A stretch of 64,000 nucleotides of DNA from Whitmania pigra (GCA_021613335.1 JAJTWR010000030.1:162501-226500); one strand, 5' to 3'. Shown: positions 1-12,300, numbered from the stretch's first letter. Translations and numbers: made by a program. Notes: generated from the letters alone by a model not told the origin.

Positions 1-1
1 T

Positions 2-205
2 GATGATGACGGAGATGATGCTGGTGATGATGAGGATGACGGAGATGATGCTGGTGATGATGATGATGATGACGGAGATGATGCTGGTGATGATGATGAA
101 GTCTCGTTCTTTCAAAACGACAAATATCAAGTTGAGAGAAATGATTTTAAGTTCTTGCAAATTGTTCCGCCCATTCATTCAATTCGATTAAAAAGTAATA
201 AATAA
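2..205 (+). CDS. Acidic-repeat coding tail or exon, partial at window edge
   Basis: Reading from base 2, the frame is open to a TAA at 203-205. It encodes an Asp/Gly/Ala-rich repeat (DDGDDAG units) followed by EVSFFQNDKYQVERND and a short tail. The same DNA is a GATGAT-type minisatellite and is also open in another frame as a Met-rich peptide, which is less plausible as protein. A GTTGAG donor after ...NDKYQ is in phase 0 and would join the phase-0 ninjurin exon at 879, so this may be the acidic N-terminal exon of that gene. Otherwise it is the 3' end of another gene or non-coding repeat. The family is not recognised. Confidence 0.3.
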   Translation, partial: DDDGDDAGDDEDDGDDAGDDDDDDGDDAGDDDEVSFFQNDKYQVERNDFKFLQIVPPIHSIRLKSNK

Positions 206-339
206 ATTAAATAATAAATTTATTTTTATAAATTATCGATGCTATGACAGCACAAAATACAGTAGATGCTTAAAGCATTAAAAAATCAATCATTTTGCAC
301 AGTAAATCAGTTGGAAATCAACCAATAATATTACTATCA

Positions 340-356
340 TTAATAATAATAATAAC

Positions 357-454
<98 letters not shown>

Positions 455-477
455 TAATAATAATAATAATAATAATC

Positions 478-516
<39 letters not shown>

Positions 517-536
517 TAATAATAATAATAATAATC

Positions 537-574
<38 letters not shown>

Positions 575-619
575 CCTAATAATAATAATATAATAATAAT
601 AATAATAAGAATAATAATA

Positions 620-676
<57 letters not shown>

Positions 677-687
677 CAATAATAATA

Positions 688-725
<38 letters not shown>

Positions 726-735
726 TATTTATTTA
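340..735. repeat. (TAA)n microsatellite
   Basis: About 390 bp of interrupted TAA/AAT trinucleotide repeats, followed by TTTATTTATTTATTAAGCGCC. The GCGCCAT-type motif beside an AAT tract recurs at 6.5 kb and 19.8 kb, suggesting the 3' tail of a dispersed retroelement. If the ninjurin model is right, the tract lies in an intron of that gene. Confidence 0.9.
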
Positions 736-878
736 TTTATTAAGCGCCATAAGCACATTCCATTATAAACATTACTATTATAAATCTATAATCACATACA
801 ATATAATCAGTAAGAATCGCAAGCGAACTCATCAACTAATCATTTATCCATAGTGATCCATTTCTACTCTGCCAACAG

Positions 879-2384
879 CTCCTGGCCAGACACAGTGAGC
901 TGGAACAGTCCGAGACAAAAGCCCAGGCAGCTCTGATAACGGTGTTATCACTGACCCAGATAACTGAACTGAAGCTTCTACTCGACATCGGCAGAGAAGG
1001 ACATCGCTTCTATGACTTTGTTTTGGCCATGTTGATTGCTTGCATCTCTTTGGAACTCTTCATCGGCATCATCATCATCTACATCGGCAATCTCCATTAT
1101 TATCAGGTCACCAGGAAATAAGAGTTGTTTGCTGATGTGACTGATTTGATTGCGTTTAATCACGCTCTGTCTCTGACTCTTTTTTTAAAAATATTTTTAA
1201 GCCTAATTGTTGGTGATAAGCTTTGCAAAAAGTTGTGTTGATATTGCGCAGATATTATATCGACTGTAACTTAGTTTACAGATAACTTGCAACGACTTAA
1301 CCAAAAGTATTATGTCGTTAACTACAGTTAATTACAGGTAACTAGTTATTTCGCATTAATTGAATGATTATATAAATAAACTTTCATTAGTTTTTTCCCC
1401 ATCCTGTTACTATTAAAATGATTAGCAATATCAACTATAAGTGATATAAGTGATAATAATATTCAAGCTAAAAACCTTAAAACAAAAATCCACTTTTAAT
1501 CATCCGTGCAGACGGCAGATCGCGTCGGCTTCTGTCAGCAGCTTTTCAGTTGCTTCCTGTGCAACGGGTCCTCCTACACAGGCAAAAGCAAGCGCTCCCA
1601 CTACTCCGGTATCTTGAGAACTCCAAGCATTAGGAGAGATGCTACCATCGAAGAAGATGTGGAGTTGACGGAAAGTTGCTGTAAGGTCGGAACAGGAGAG
1701 GTGGGCAGAATGGAGGCCCTGGTTGACCTGGAAAGAGCCGATTGCAACATCGAACTGGCCAGGATTAGGGTAGCCGATGGTAACCTCAAGATTGCCAGAT
1801 CAACAAATTACATCAAGGTGATTCAAGTTATGTTTATCTCAATAAAATTTGATGTAATTTCTATTAATGGCAATTCCTAGTTCCAATAATTCGTATATCA
1901 ACATTAACAGGCCTTTAATAAGTAGACTAATAATCTAGTATTCGATTCATGGCAGGTAGTGGAAGAAGCCCTCAAGAAAAGTCCAGGAAGCTCTGAATTG
2001 ACAGCGGAATTTCAACGTGCCAAGGACGATCACACGAATGCTCTTCGTGAGAAAGAGGAGGCAGAAGCGGAACTAAAGTTGGCAGAAGCTCAGCAGAATC
2101 ATGCCTTCTTCATGAAGGAACAAGAGGAAGATAGACAGGAGAGGCTGACGTTTCGCAAGATCAGCTTCTGGCAACACATGGCAACTTATCTCCTCTATTT
2201 CGTCATGCTTCTCAACGTCTTCATCACCACTTTCGGCATCTCAACCGGTGTAAACCATCAAGACAACCCAAACATTCCAGCTCCGCAGTCACTCCAAAAC
2301 ACCTTTTCTTATCACCCTTCTGCCCCTCTGTACCAGGCGAAAGGGACTGGCTCCAGTTTTGTTAATTTTACGACCAACGTTTAA
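879..2384 (+). CDS. Ninjurin-like two-pass membrane protein with large coiled-coil loop (5' end missing)
   Basis: Exons 879-1106, 1512-1817 and 1956-2384 are all phase 0 with GT-AG borders and give 320 residues to a TAA stop; the first exon(s) lie upstream. Exon A resembles the ninjurin amphipathic helix and TM1 (local residues 44-70, FYDFVLAMLIACISLELF). Exon C ends with TM2 (LLYFVMLLNVFITTFGI, about 252-272), matching the ninjurin NIFITAFG region. Ninjurins are cell-surface proteins; NINJ1 oligomerises to rupture plasma membrane in lytic cell death and has both termini outside. Here the loop between the TMs is about 180 residues instead of the usual short turn. It has a Cys-containing segment and a charged heptad-like stretch (residues 186-240, rich in E/K/A/R) that would be cytoplasmic. 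The C-tail after TM2 is Pro/Ser/Thr/Asn-rich. Joining of TM2 to the coiled coil is certain because both are in one uninterrupted exon; exon B is inferred. The family assignment rests on the two TM blocks. Confidence 0.7.
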
Positions 2385-3218
2385 GGAGTTTTCTTTTTTT
2401 TCCTTTTTTGATGTGGTTTTCGAAATATTTAGATAATCATTCGAGAATTTGTTAAATATCGAATTTCAGGGATCTAGCATCTCAATTTGTAAGATAATTG
2501 TTAATCAATAATTAAATAAGTGTAAATTATTAATTATTTTAGTTTATTACGTGCATTGGTGTGACGTTTTTCAATCATAATTTTTAGGGCTGAGTGAAAC
2601 TGCATAATTTTTACGTCTTCAAATGTTAGGTTTATTTTCTAGTCGTCTTTTTTAAGTGTCTTTCCGACGGCGATATTTTTAATCATGTTGCGTCGTCTCT
2701 AGCCGTCCTTAGGCTGACGGTCTTATGTGTTTTTGTTCTCTAATTTCTTTATTCGTGTCGTCTTGTCATTACGTGTGAAAATCTACGAAAATTATTTTTG
2801 TAAATGTTCTGAAACATTCAGCATATTGGACGTGAGAACTTCTTACCTCATTGTGTGCACCTCATTACTCGCTGCTTTTGTCGGTTTTTAGTTCTACCTC
2901 AATGTCTGTCTTTGTTCCTTTCAAAGCTCTGCACTAAACATAACTAGCGTCATTGGTTATCATGGGCATTTTAGAGAAGAGGGGCCATACAATGGACCCG
3001 GAGGGCATATTTGGGGGGAACAGCTACTAAAATTTTTGTCGAAAGTGGTAAATTATTTAAATAATTTTCAAAAATATTATATTAAAATAATTTTTTAACT
3101 TTTAATTAATTTTTTTATTTTATAGTAGATTTACTTAATTTTTTCTTATATGACATTTTCCAAGTGACGAGGAGGGCCATTTCTGCTCTCTACCCCCCTA
3201 AATCCGCCCTTGTTCGTT
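2385..3218. other. Intergenic: ninjurin 3' flank
   Basis: AT-rich sequence with no supported gene. The first few hundred bases are probably the 3' UTR of the ninjurin gene. The part at about 2960-3215 has G-rich (GGGGGGAAC) and C-rich (CTACCCCCC) patches around an AT core and may be an old mobile-element fragment, but no termini could be defined. Confidence 0.4.
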
Positions 3219-3221
3219 ATT

Positions 3222-3730
3222 TGGCAGCCATATGACCAACGTTCCCTCTAAGCTGGGCTGCCGCTCACTTGACAAGAAAACTACGCGTAACAGTTTCCAA
3301 ATGCCGCGCAGCATGATGTACATTTGATGGAAATCAAGCCGCTGGACACTACTTTAGTCCGGATAGTGGAAGGTACATTTGGCGAGTATCAAGTTGCCCT
3401 CACTAGGCGGAAACTGCATGCAGCTCAGCCTGTCAGAATATTTATGGTGAATACTGCCTAGGCCCTAACAGACTGTTCTCGGATTTTTGTTTATTTGCGT
3501 GTTGGCTGCAGGATGTCAAAACGTAAAGCTACTAAACACTACGAAACGTAAAGATAACACTGGATTAAACGTTGCTAAGAAAAAAAGTGCAGCTTGAAGT
3601 TGAGACCAGAATGGTTGAAAGATTTAGTAGAAACTCAAATGCCGACTTCGTCCAGGAAACAGCAAAACTGGGCGACATCTTCATCGATCGTCAAAGTACG
3701 TTGGTGACTTTAGCAGTGGTCGGCATAGGG
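3222..3730 (+). mobile_element. Decayed hAT-like DNA transposon, 5' part
   Basis: The segment opens with CCAACGTTCCCTCTAAGCTG, which resembles terminal sequences of animal hAT elements. About 290 bp further on, an ATG (3512) starts MSKRKATKHYET, then a frameshift, then KLRPEWLKDLVETQMPTSS. This resembles the start of hAT-type transposases, which carry a similar KLxPEWLxxxVETxxP block. Stops and frameshifts show it is dead. The 3' end and target-site duplication were not found. The family call is from memory of the motif and is moderate to weak. Confidence 0.4.
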
Positions 3731-4520
3731 TCTGGTTATTAGCAAAATTTGAAATTGGACATAGAAATTTTATTAATGACTTATTTTGAAAAGGGAAATG
3801 AGACAGGGGAAATGAAGGAAGGGATAAATCTTTCTTAATATTATAAAATTATTTAGTTTACTAAATTTGTTTATTATAATAATTTCTTTCAAAATTTAAT
3901 GTCATAATCTAAATGTAATTAACATGGAATCTTTACATAACGTAGATTATGTTATGGTGCTAATAAACTAAGAGTCTTCAAAATGATATATAATATGATT
4001 GATTTCCATCAGATATCAAAGTTGAGATATCCCGCCTCAATGTTTCATTGTAAATCGAATCAATGCGGTGATATCTTGTGACTCAACAGACTTATAAAAT
4101 ATGGGATTGTTTTTTGGATATACAGCTATTAATGTAGCGCTGACATTTATCTTCAAAATAACTATAAAACTACATTGATCTCGATATAGTGTTTTCGGAA
4201 TGGTCTCTAAAGAAAAATGACGACTTTACAAATTGTTTGCCACTGGCCCAAGCGATCTTGCTCTTCTTAAAGTTGCAAGAGAAACATTGGAAAAAAGGAA
4301 TCTTCTTTGTGTCATTGACCAGCTTGCGACAGTGAAATCAAGAAAAATAAATCTCTTGTAGACTGTGTATATCAGAATGCGGCAATGACTTAATGAGTCA
4401 TGCAATGTAATTTCTATAAATTTGCTTCTTTAAATACAATGCTTCATTAAAATTTAATTTTTTTCTTTATGCAATTTAGTAGATAAATGTGAATAAACGT
4501 GGTGGATTGGTGCGCCAATT
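3731..4520. other. Intergenic, no gene seen
   Basis: AT-rich sequence with many stops in all frames. No RNA gene, repeat array or coding exon could be supported. It may contain the interior of the hAT relic upstream. Confidence 0.4.
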
Positions 4521-4540
4521 TAATAGTTCGACCCCGGGGC

Positions 4541-4591
4541 GCAAAATACCCTAGCTATGTCTAGCAGCTAGACATAGCTAGGGTATTTTGC
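4541..4591. repeat. Perfect 24-bp inverted repeat (hairpin/cruciform)
   Basis: Bases 4541-4564 are the exact reverse complement of 4568-4591, with a 3-base CAG loop. Copy B (28355-28395) has only a single short arm (CGCAAAATATCCTAGGTACA) followed directly by the common TACTGAA flank. The palindrome therefore looks like a local inverted duplication in copy A, as produced by template switching during replication. Confidence 0.9.
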
Positions 4592-4870
4592 TAGACTCTA
4601 GCTACTGAACATTTGGCCGTCCTGTACTTTTCTGAGCGGATCGCGAGCCACTGCGATATACGGATTTATTAATTAAAATTTTATTACTTTAAAAATTTAT
4701 TACTTAAGATTCATTATCTTTGGATTACACCTCGACGTACCATTAGTTAAATAAAATTAACATTTTGACTCCGTTGCCTTTCCTATTCGTATTGAAATAT
4801 CATAAAAACCCAGTTGTTCCTAGAACTACAAATACATCGTCAACTTTAGCTTTAAAGCATATACAAGCAA

Positions 4871-5125
4871 ATGTCAGAGAAAAAGCCAGTTGCTAAGAAG
4901 AAGTTACCCGAAGACAAAGTCGAACTGTTTAGATGTCCTTTCTGCAGCAAACAGGCATGTCTAGTGAAAATGTTTCCATCAAAGGGAACTGCTCACATCA
5001 AGTGCATCGATTGTCAGGAAGGTTTCAAGACCAAAGGTGGCTGTTTAACGCAACCAATTGACATCTACGATGAATGGATCGATGCCTGCTATGAGACCAC
5101 TAAAAATGCACATGAAATAGATTAA
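4871..5125 (+). CDS. ELOF1-like transcription elongation factor, copy A
   Basis: An intronless 84-residue protein of the Elf1/ELOF1 family (usual length about 83). These factors bind elongating RNA polymerase II near downstream DNA and, in animals and yeast, act in transcription elongation and transcription-coupled repair. Visible features are a Lys-rich N-terminal tail (MSEKKPVAKKKLPEDK), the C4 zinc ribbon (CPFC at about 23-26 and CIDC at about 45-48), and the family block QPIDIYDEWIDAC. The C-terminus ends YETTKNAHEID instead of the usual EAANQ, and the loop after the second Cys pair is GFKTKGGC rather than the typical FQT. The ATG at 4871 is the only start giving the full basic tail. Copy B at 28668 is nearly identical. 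Absence of introns suggests duplication of an intronless or retrotransposed copy. Confidence 0.9.
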   Translation: MSEKKPVAKKKLPEDKVELFRCPFCSKQACLVKMFPSKGTAHIKCIDCQEGFKTKGGCLTQPIDIYDEWIDACYETTKNAHEID

Positions 5126-5270
5126 GCTCAGACCGAAATAGATAGAAGTACCCAACTTTTGACGATATCTCAGCTAAAGCGTCATTAAAATTATTCAAAC
5201 TTTAACATGTTATGTAAATAGTGCTACCAAAGTTACGTTTTATATTTAGTGAAGTAATATTTTCAAACTG

Positions 5271-5276
5271 AATAAA
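5271..5276 (+). terminator. Polyadenylation signal AATAAA for ELOF1-like copy A
   Basis: A canonical AATAAA lies 146 bases after the stop codon and is conserved in position in copy B. Confidence 0.7.
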
Positions 5277-5280
5277 ATTT

Positions 5281-6381
5281 TCAAAAAAATGTGTTTTTGC
5301 AGTGGCAAAAAATTTAGTCAACAATGAATTTCTTTTGACACAAAAAGTTAATTATTAGCAAATTACATTTCAATTTTGTCTATTATTTCAAATCATCTTC
5401 TATCGACAAATTTATGTTTTTATAACGTTGGGCAAAGCCACTACCACGAAACTTTTGCAGCGTCATTAACAACTCAAATATCATCTAATTTAATTTATTT
5501 CGGTTTCTTATTTAAAATATCCAAAATTTATAAATAAAAATTGTGAGGTTTGTCAAACATTGTGTGCTTAAAATAAAAATTTTATAATAATTTGAAAGTC
5601 AGATATAATACAATGAAGTTAACAGAGTGAAAGATGCATCCCGATTGTCTGCGTCAGCGTCTATCGTTCAAAAGTTCAACGTAGTATGCTCTTGCAAAGA
5701 TGACAGAAAAGAAATCCGTAGTAATGAAGGCTCTTTATTGAAGAGTTAAAAAAAACTTAAAGAAGCTTACAGAACATTATTTTCACCCCAAAACATATTT
5801 TTTCCAAACGCCTAGGTTTACAAACAAAAAACCTAGAAACCCAGATTGGGTCCAAGTTTTCAAAAAAAGTCAAAATCTTGGCTTAAAAACCCAACATTGG
5901 CAACCATGTGTATTATTAATATTATAAATTTTTTCAGAAAACCGATTGCATCCGAATTTCCGAAAAATCGGTTTTATTCGAGTTCGGAATTAATGCGATC
6001 TTTCGTATGGAAGGGAACGGAATAATCCCATGCCCACGTATGATTCTTGACAGTAATCTTGATAAGAGTAGCGAAATCAGAAGAGCTCAAAAACAAAGGA
6101 CTATTACTTTATTTACTAAATCATTAATTAGACATTTAAAATACTTTTAAAGAAATAAATGGCGTCGAACGTAAAAACGTATCTAGGGAATGATTTGTCT
6201 TCTGCTGAGTTCATGCAACAAACATCCATAATTAAGGCACAAAATGAAAAATTATTAAGATAAAATCTAAATACAAGATACCATTTCACAATGAGATTTC
6301 AAAATGTTTAAAGATGCTTTGACTTGTGGTGTTATAAAACCCATTAACGAGCAGATGTTAATCGACCAAAATCCAAGAGAC
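5281..6381. other. Intergenic, between ELOF1-like copy A and GALNT 3' end
   Basis: No gene is strongly supported. At 6159-6263 (+) an ATG opens a 34-residue frame starting MASNVKTYLGNDLSS; it has no recognised family and could be a first exon, a small peptide or chance. At 6108-6113 the minus strand reads AATAAA, about 270 bases past the GALNT stop, a plausible poly(A) signal for that gene. The stretch 5800-5900 contains short direct and inverted copies of CCTAGGTTT/AAACCTAG. Confidence 0.4.
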
Positions 6382-9300
6382 TCAAGGATTTTCTTTGTCA
6401 TACTTTTCCTTGTCAAATTCTTCTAACACCCAGTCCAAATTCCCAGACATGTTGCAGAATGCTGGTGATGTATGATGTATAAATGTATAATTTATGCTAA
6501 CCATAAAACTGACATTGTTAATAATAATAATAGTTTATTTCTATGGCGCCTTATGCGTAACGTATTGTTGTATTGTTATTGTTATTCAAATAATTGAAGA
6601 TGATGATTTTGTACAAATTAAAGGTAAATAAATACTTGTGCTTTTGTACTTTGTGCAATAATAGTTGAATTCAGATAAATGGAATCATCAGTAAAATTTA
6701 AAATCCAGATAGGACTGTTAAGCAAATACCTAGTGTAAGGGTTGGTACCCCATCTTGGACTTCAACGGAGAGGCATTTATTGTGGTTGGTGTTTTCAAGA
6801 ATAAAAGTCTGAAATGGTAACAAATATATTCTAAATGAAATAATTCAGCCCCATAATTTATTTATTATTCTACAATAGTAATTTTCAGCTGTCCATATGT
6901 CCCCATTAAATATAAGCTGCACCACTATTTTGGGAATAACCAGAACTAATGGAAATACAATTAATAAATTTACAAAATGTCCAAAATTATGTTGTCTAAC
7001 ACATAACCCTATATATTTTGATGAAAAGTGCACCTTATTCATGGGAAATAGGGCAATTTAAGATGCACAGCAAAAACAAAGCAAGTAAATTCTGTCTTCA
7101 AAATATGACAGTGACAACTCATAATCAACTGATGAATAAGACATTATAATAGAGAAATAGCCTATCTGCATACAATAATTAATAAATAAAATAAACATAT
7201 AATTAAAAGTAAAGTGTAAAAAAGTTAAAAGTATTGAAAGATGAAAAATTCTAACATCCTTGTGGTAAAGCCATAGTTGGTTATCGTGAGGAGGTGAGGT
7301 ACAGGACGTGAGGCCAACATGGCTTCCGAACAAACCAGTTGTAGACAGGCAAAGATTTCCTAAGGTTCTCAGAGTTTTCTTTGTTGTGTAGGAAAATACC
7401 TGTGATGTAATTATTGCAAAAATTGGTACAAGTGCAATGATTGTAAAATTAACCCTATTCTAGTTACTGGAGACAACAGTTTGATATTCTCAGCAATAAA
7501 GGAGAATTAGGCATAAACTGACTAAATGACCATTTAAAAACTATTAAGTGTATTCATGAGACAGTGAAAGAATTAGTTTAAATAAAATTCACCTGTCTAT
7601 CAACTTCAAAGAAGCATTGCTTCATTGTCAATGAATTGGATCCATCAGTGGATACGTGAATACAAGTTCCACTCTTTATGTTTCTAATCTGAGGATGACA
7701 AACAGGGATTAAAAGCAATCAAGTTTAGATGAAACAATATCAATCTCTTTAATTAACAATGATGATAAGTGAATTATTGTTTTCACATTTGTTTTATTAT
7801 ATGTAATTTATTCCAATAAAATACATAATTAATTAAAATAATTTAGTCATTTTTAATCTACACGTCAAATTAACTCAATAATTATAACGATTATGGTTAG
7901 ATTAAAATGATAATATCCACATACATGGCCAACAGAATAGAAATCAAGGGGCAGAGGAGAATTTGTGTAAACATTCGTGAGGTACCATTTGAAATCCTTG
8001 CATTCGAGCTTATCTCTGAATGCAAGCCTCTCTGATAGGTCGCCAACTGGGAAGTCCTTGGCAGCTTCAAATAAAAATGTATAGATTGAAACTTAGATAG
8101 ATGGAAATTTATAAAAAGAATTAAATTTAATAACATTGTTCACAAAACATAGCTATGCCTAAAACTGGATGTTTCTCTAATACATATTCAAGATTTTTAA
8201 TTGGAATGGATAAAGATAACAATAATTTATATAAGAATATTTTAACAGAAAAAACATCATATAATGCCAGTAATAAAGATATATAAGATAAATAAAATAA
8301 TCCAAATAAAGATCATTAAAAAGATTACATCTCAAGAAGGCAGATGACCTCAAATGGAAGTACCTGGATTGGACTTGTAGTAGAACTTCTTGTGGTCTCC
8401 AAGCCACACTTCGACCGTTCTCATCTGGTTCACGAGCACCGTTCTGTCTGTGCCTTCGGGGAAAGTGTAAGGGGAAACGTTTCGGAAGATGTGACCAACC
8501 CTGGAACAGGGAGATATCAACACCTGACTGCCACACTGCCACAGCTGAATTATTTTACATAATTACAACGAATTAGTTTTTATGATAAAATATAGTAATA
8601 GAAAGTAAATAGCTAATAACAAATGATTTAATATCAATATAAATAACAAAAGAAACCATGCAATGCTTCTTCCAAAAATATGGAGCAGAAATTTTTGAAT
8701 CTTGTTAAGCTAATGCCTAAGATTTATTCTATTTATTTATTCTATTGAATTTAAAATGCAATATTAAGAAACATTTCTAAACATTTCTAAATGTTCAATT
8801 TTGTTGAACCATAAATTCAATTTAACCGGACATTAATTTGTAGTGATTAAAGGAGACTAGCATCCGTTTTAAACTATTCAATAAAGAAGTTAATTCATTT
8901 ATAAAGTATGACAATGAATTAAATTACTGCATGATTACAATACCATCTGCAAATGTAACTACAGAAGACCTACCCTGAATGACATTTCAAGGTTCTCCCC
9001 TCCCCAAATGTTCATTTGGTCGTCATAGGAACCAATCTCATAGAAAAAATTCCTGTCAATTGTGAACAAACCTCCAGCCATTGTTGGAGTTCTGAAATAA
9101 ACAACTAATTGAAGCTGTTATGCTGAATGCTAATTGCTAATTATTATTTTTGTTAGGTCCTTTTTTTCAATGTTTTGTTAGTGAAATGAATAAATGTTAA
9201 TTCACAGCAATTAGTAAAATCACTGATATTCCAGAACGACATGAAATTGTTTTTGAAAACTAATTAAATTTTTTCCTTCTATCTGATAAAATGTCAAGGC

Positions 9301-12300
9301 ATATAAAATCAATGCTGCACTACTAATCTTTGCTTAAAATACCTTTGAAAATGTTAGCATTAATAATTAAATCAGCTATCCCCATACTATCGCAATGACC
9401 ACCATTAATTACTTAACATTTAAAATTCCAAATAATATTTCACAAAAAAGCATTTATAATTGTACTGTCTATTTATATTACAGCTAGCTACATTATAGTA
9501 GTATAGAAAGAGGTTTTACTTAGGTTAACACCGTTTCCATGATATTATACTATAATAACAATAATAATTACTACTAATAATAAATAATATGATTATATTA
9601 TTATTAATGTTGATATGATGATAAACCTGTAAGGCAGTGTTGAATCATTCATTCTCCTCTTCTTCTCAGCTTCGGAGGGGGAGACCCAGTCAAAGTTAAC
9701 CTTCCAATCAAAACCTGCCAGCAGGTCTGGGACAAGCCTAAGAACGAATTTCTACGTATAATTTTAAATTATTGAATGATTATTTTTATATTTCTATTAT
9801 AATATAGTATAATATTTTATGTTAAATTATCGATTGATTTTCAGAAACAGTTATGGGCATGTGGATATGACACTTTCATGCAGGAAACATATGTATGTAC
9901 AACATTTTTCAGGCAGCTTTCTGCAATTACATTATAGTATATAAAGTTTGATTAATAGAATCTAATTTAAATGTTCTCAAAATTTACTGCTATTTTTGCA
10001 AAGGCCAGAATTGACATTAACTCACCTGTATTCAAAGCTTGAGTCACTGATGACATCTATCATTGGAGACACCACGGATTTCCTGAACAACAAACATTAT
10101 TTATTGTATTCATTAAGACAACATTAAATCGTTATTCATGGAATGGGGCTGCTGACAGAAATTTTGGCCCCAATGCCATGTTAATTTGATAATAGAAAAT
10201 CCAAAAAATGTTTCAAAATCCAAATTCAGGTGAGCCCCAGGCTACTTGCCCAACATCCTCTCGGGTGCCCCAGATTAGGTTAACCGGTACAGAATGACAA
10301 CATGCATACAAGCAGCAAACATAAACATTAAACATAGGTGTAATTGTTTTGGTTGCTTATATCAAATATTTGTATTATTTCATTCTTGAGTGTTTGTCAG
10401 TGAAAAATAAGTTGCAAAATGTTAGAAAATCTGTGACAATTGAAATGATTGGCTTGCCAATTTAGTAATAATGATGAATAATTATGATGATAATGATGAT
10501 GATAATAATGATGATGATAATGGTGATGATGATAATGATGATGATAATAATGATGATGATAATAAATAAATTTTTAATTTATTATTATACCAACGAAAAT
10601 AAATCTATACATCATGTTAAATGTCACCAATATTAAATGAACCATGTTTGTGATCCTGAGACAGCATAGAAGCAGTTTTAATCACCTGTCATGATGCACT
10701 TGATACAAAAGAGGCTCCAACCAGCCAGGGCTGCATTCACAATGAGCATCTAAGAAGGTCACAGTCTGACCTTTGGCAATACTCACACCTGAATTTAATT
10801 CAAGGCATGGTATTTAATATGTAAAGTTTAATTAACAATCAATTATAATCCTGTATTATAACAACATCCAATATTATTTAGACTGCATTCTATATATCAG
10901 GTGAGATAGAGATAAGACCCCTAGCTCATCATCATAAATTTAACATGAAAATAAACTTTAAAGATAGTTTTTATTAATTGCGAACTATGCTTTGGCAGAG
11001 TTTTCGTCAAAACCATTGAACATTTGGAAAACAATTTTACTACTTTATCACTTTAACTATTGAATAAGATTAAAGTTTATTAATATATTTTGACTGAAAC
11101 TCACCTCTCAGTCTCGATCTGACAAGACCACTTCTGTTCCCCATTCTTTCCAGGTGAATCGGCAACGGAAACTTGGACAGGTAGTTCTCCAGGTTTTTCC
11201 CGAGGAAATCTAAACTGAACGGAATCAAAAGACTCAGAAGTCAACATTATCTCCAATGAACAACAGAGTAATGATACACAATTTGTAAATTAATACATCC
11301 TTTAAAGTTATTCATCCACGACGGCATCATCTGGCAATTCCATCTCACCTCTTTCGCTGGCATCATCGACAAGAATGACCTCCCTGATCAGATGAGTCGG
11401 TGACCTGTGAACTATGCTCCACAAGGTTCGGATGAGCGTCGACCAGGCTTCGTTATGGAAAACTATCACTATGGAGGTATCTGGCAGAGATTCAACTGGG
11501 TAGATCTTGTCTCTGCATCTAATTACAATGATATATTAATTATAAAATTAATTAAATCTAATTGCAATATTTCGTTTAGCTATAATTATACATAATTTAT
11601 ATTTTATAATTTATGTATAATAAAGTTAAGTGATGTTTTTATTATTGTAATGATCACTAACATAAAACATTAGAACAACAAAGAATAAATACCAACTAAG
11701 CCAAAATCTGAAACTAACTGCTTTGATCGAATGTCCGGAAGACTCCTGTTAAGAAGAATGAGATCACTAGCGACCAAGTTGAATTGGTTTATATGGAACA
11801 ATTCGTCTGCCTTTTCCTTCAAATTCTCAGGAATATCAACAGCCACTCCATTTTCCCCATATTTGTTTGCCACTCTGTAACTTTCCAATTCATTGTAAAG
11901 ATCTGGGAAGTATATCCGGTCGTCAGTATGAGGGATCAATTCCTTATGAGAGGCTTGTTCATTTATAAACCTGGCTCCAACTTTTCTCTTTTTTAGCAAA
12001 GGAAATTCTGAAACATTTTTAATTAAAAAGAAAAACGAGATGCAAATAGCCCTCAGTTTATACTGCACTTGTATTTCATTCCGTGTTAGCATTCATTAAA
12101 GAAGCAATCAAAAGCTGCTTGAGGATCTTTACATTACAATTCCAAATTTTAATCTAAGTAACCTTTTTTGCGCTCCTCTTCCTTTTGTAATATTCCCCCT
12201 CTGCGATTAGTAATTAGATTAAAGCTCTCTTCTCTAACATTGGGGCAACTAGGTTTAGAAAAGCAGTCAAATAGATAGTTATATATAATAAACGTATCAA

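Larger units (their letters stand above)
4521..5280. repeat. Segmental duplication, copy A (pairs with 28344-29070)
   Basis: The 5' flank, coding region and 3' UTR of ELOF1-like copy A match the region around copy B. Shared anchors include ATAGTTCG at the left edge, AGCGGATCGCGAGCCACTGC, the leader just before the ATG, and the AATAAA at the right edge. The flanks carry several indels and substitutions, whereas the coding parts differ at about four positions. Confidence 0.85.

Noticed and set aside
6698..6729. GALNT stop at 6698 by reading through the 6730 donor
   Set aside because: Reading on gives a truncated lectin repeat; splicing to 6461 restores the CN...DW block and a natural C-terminus in phase.
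7001..7033. 33-nt in-phase exon ([11 protein letters not shown]) in the GALNT lectin region
   Set aside because: It has good splice signals, but leaving it out gives a gapless match to the expected spacing between NQLWLY and the third CL motif, so it is probably intronic.
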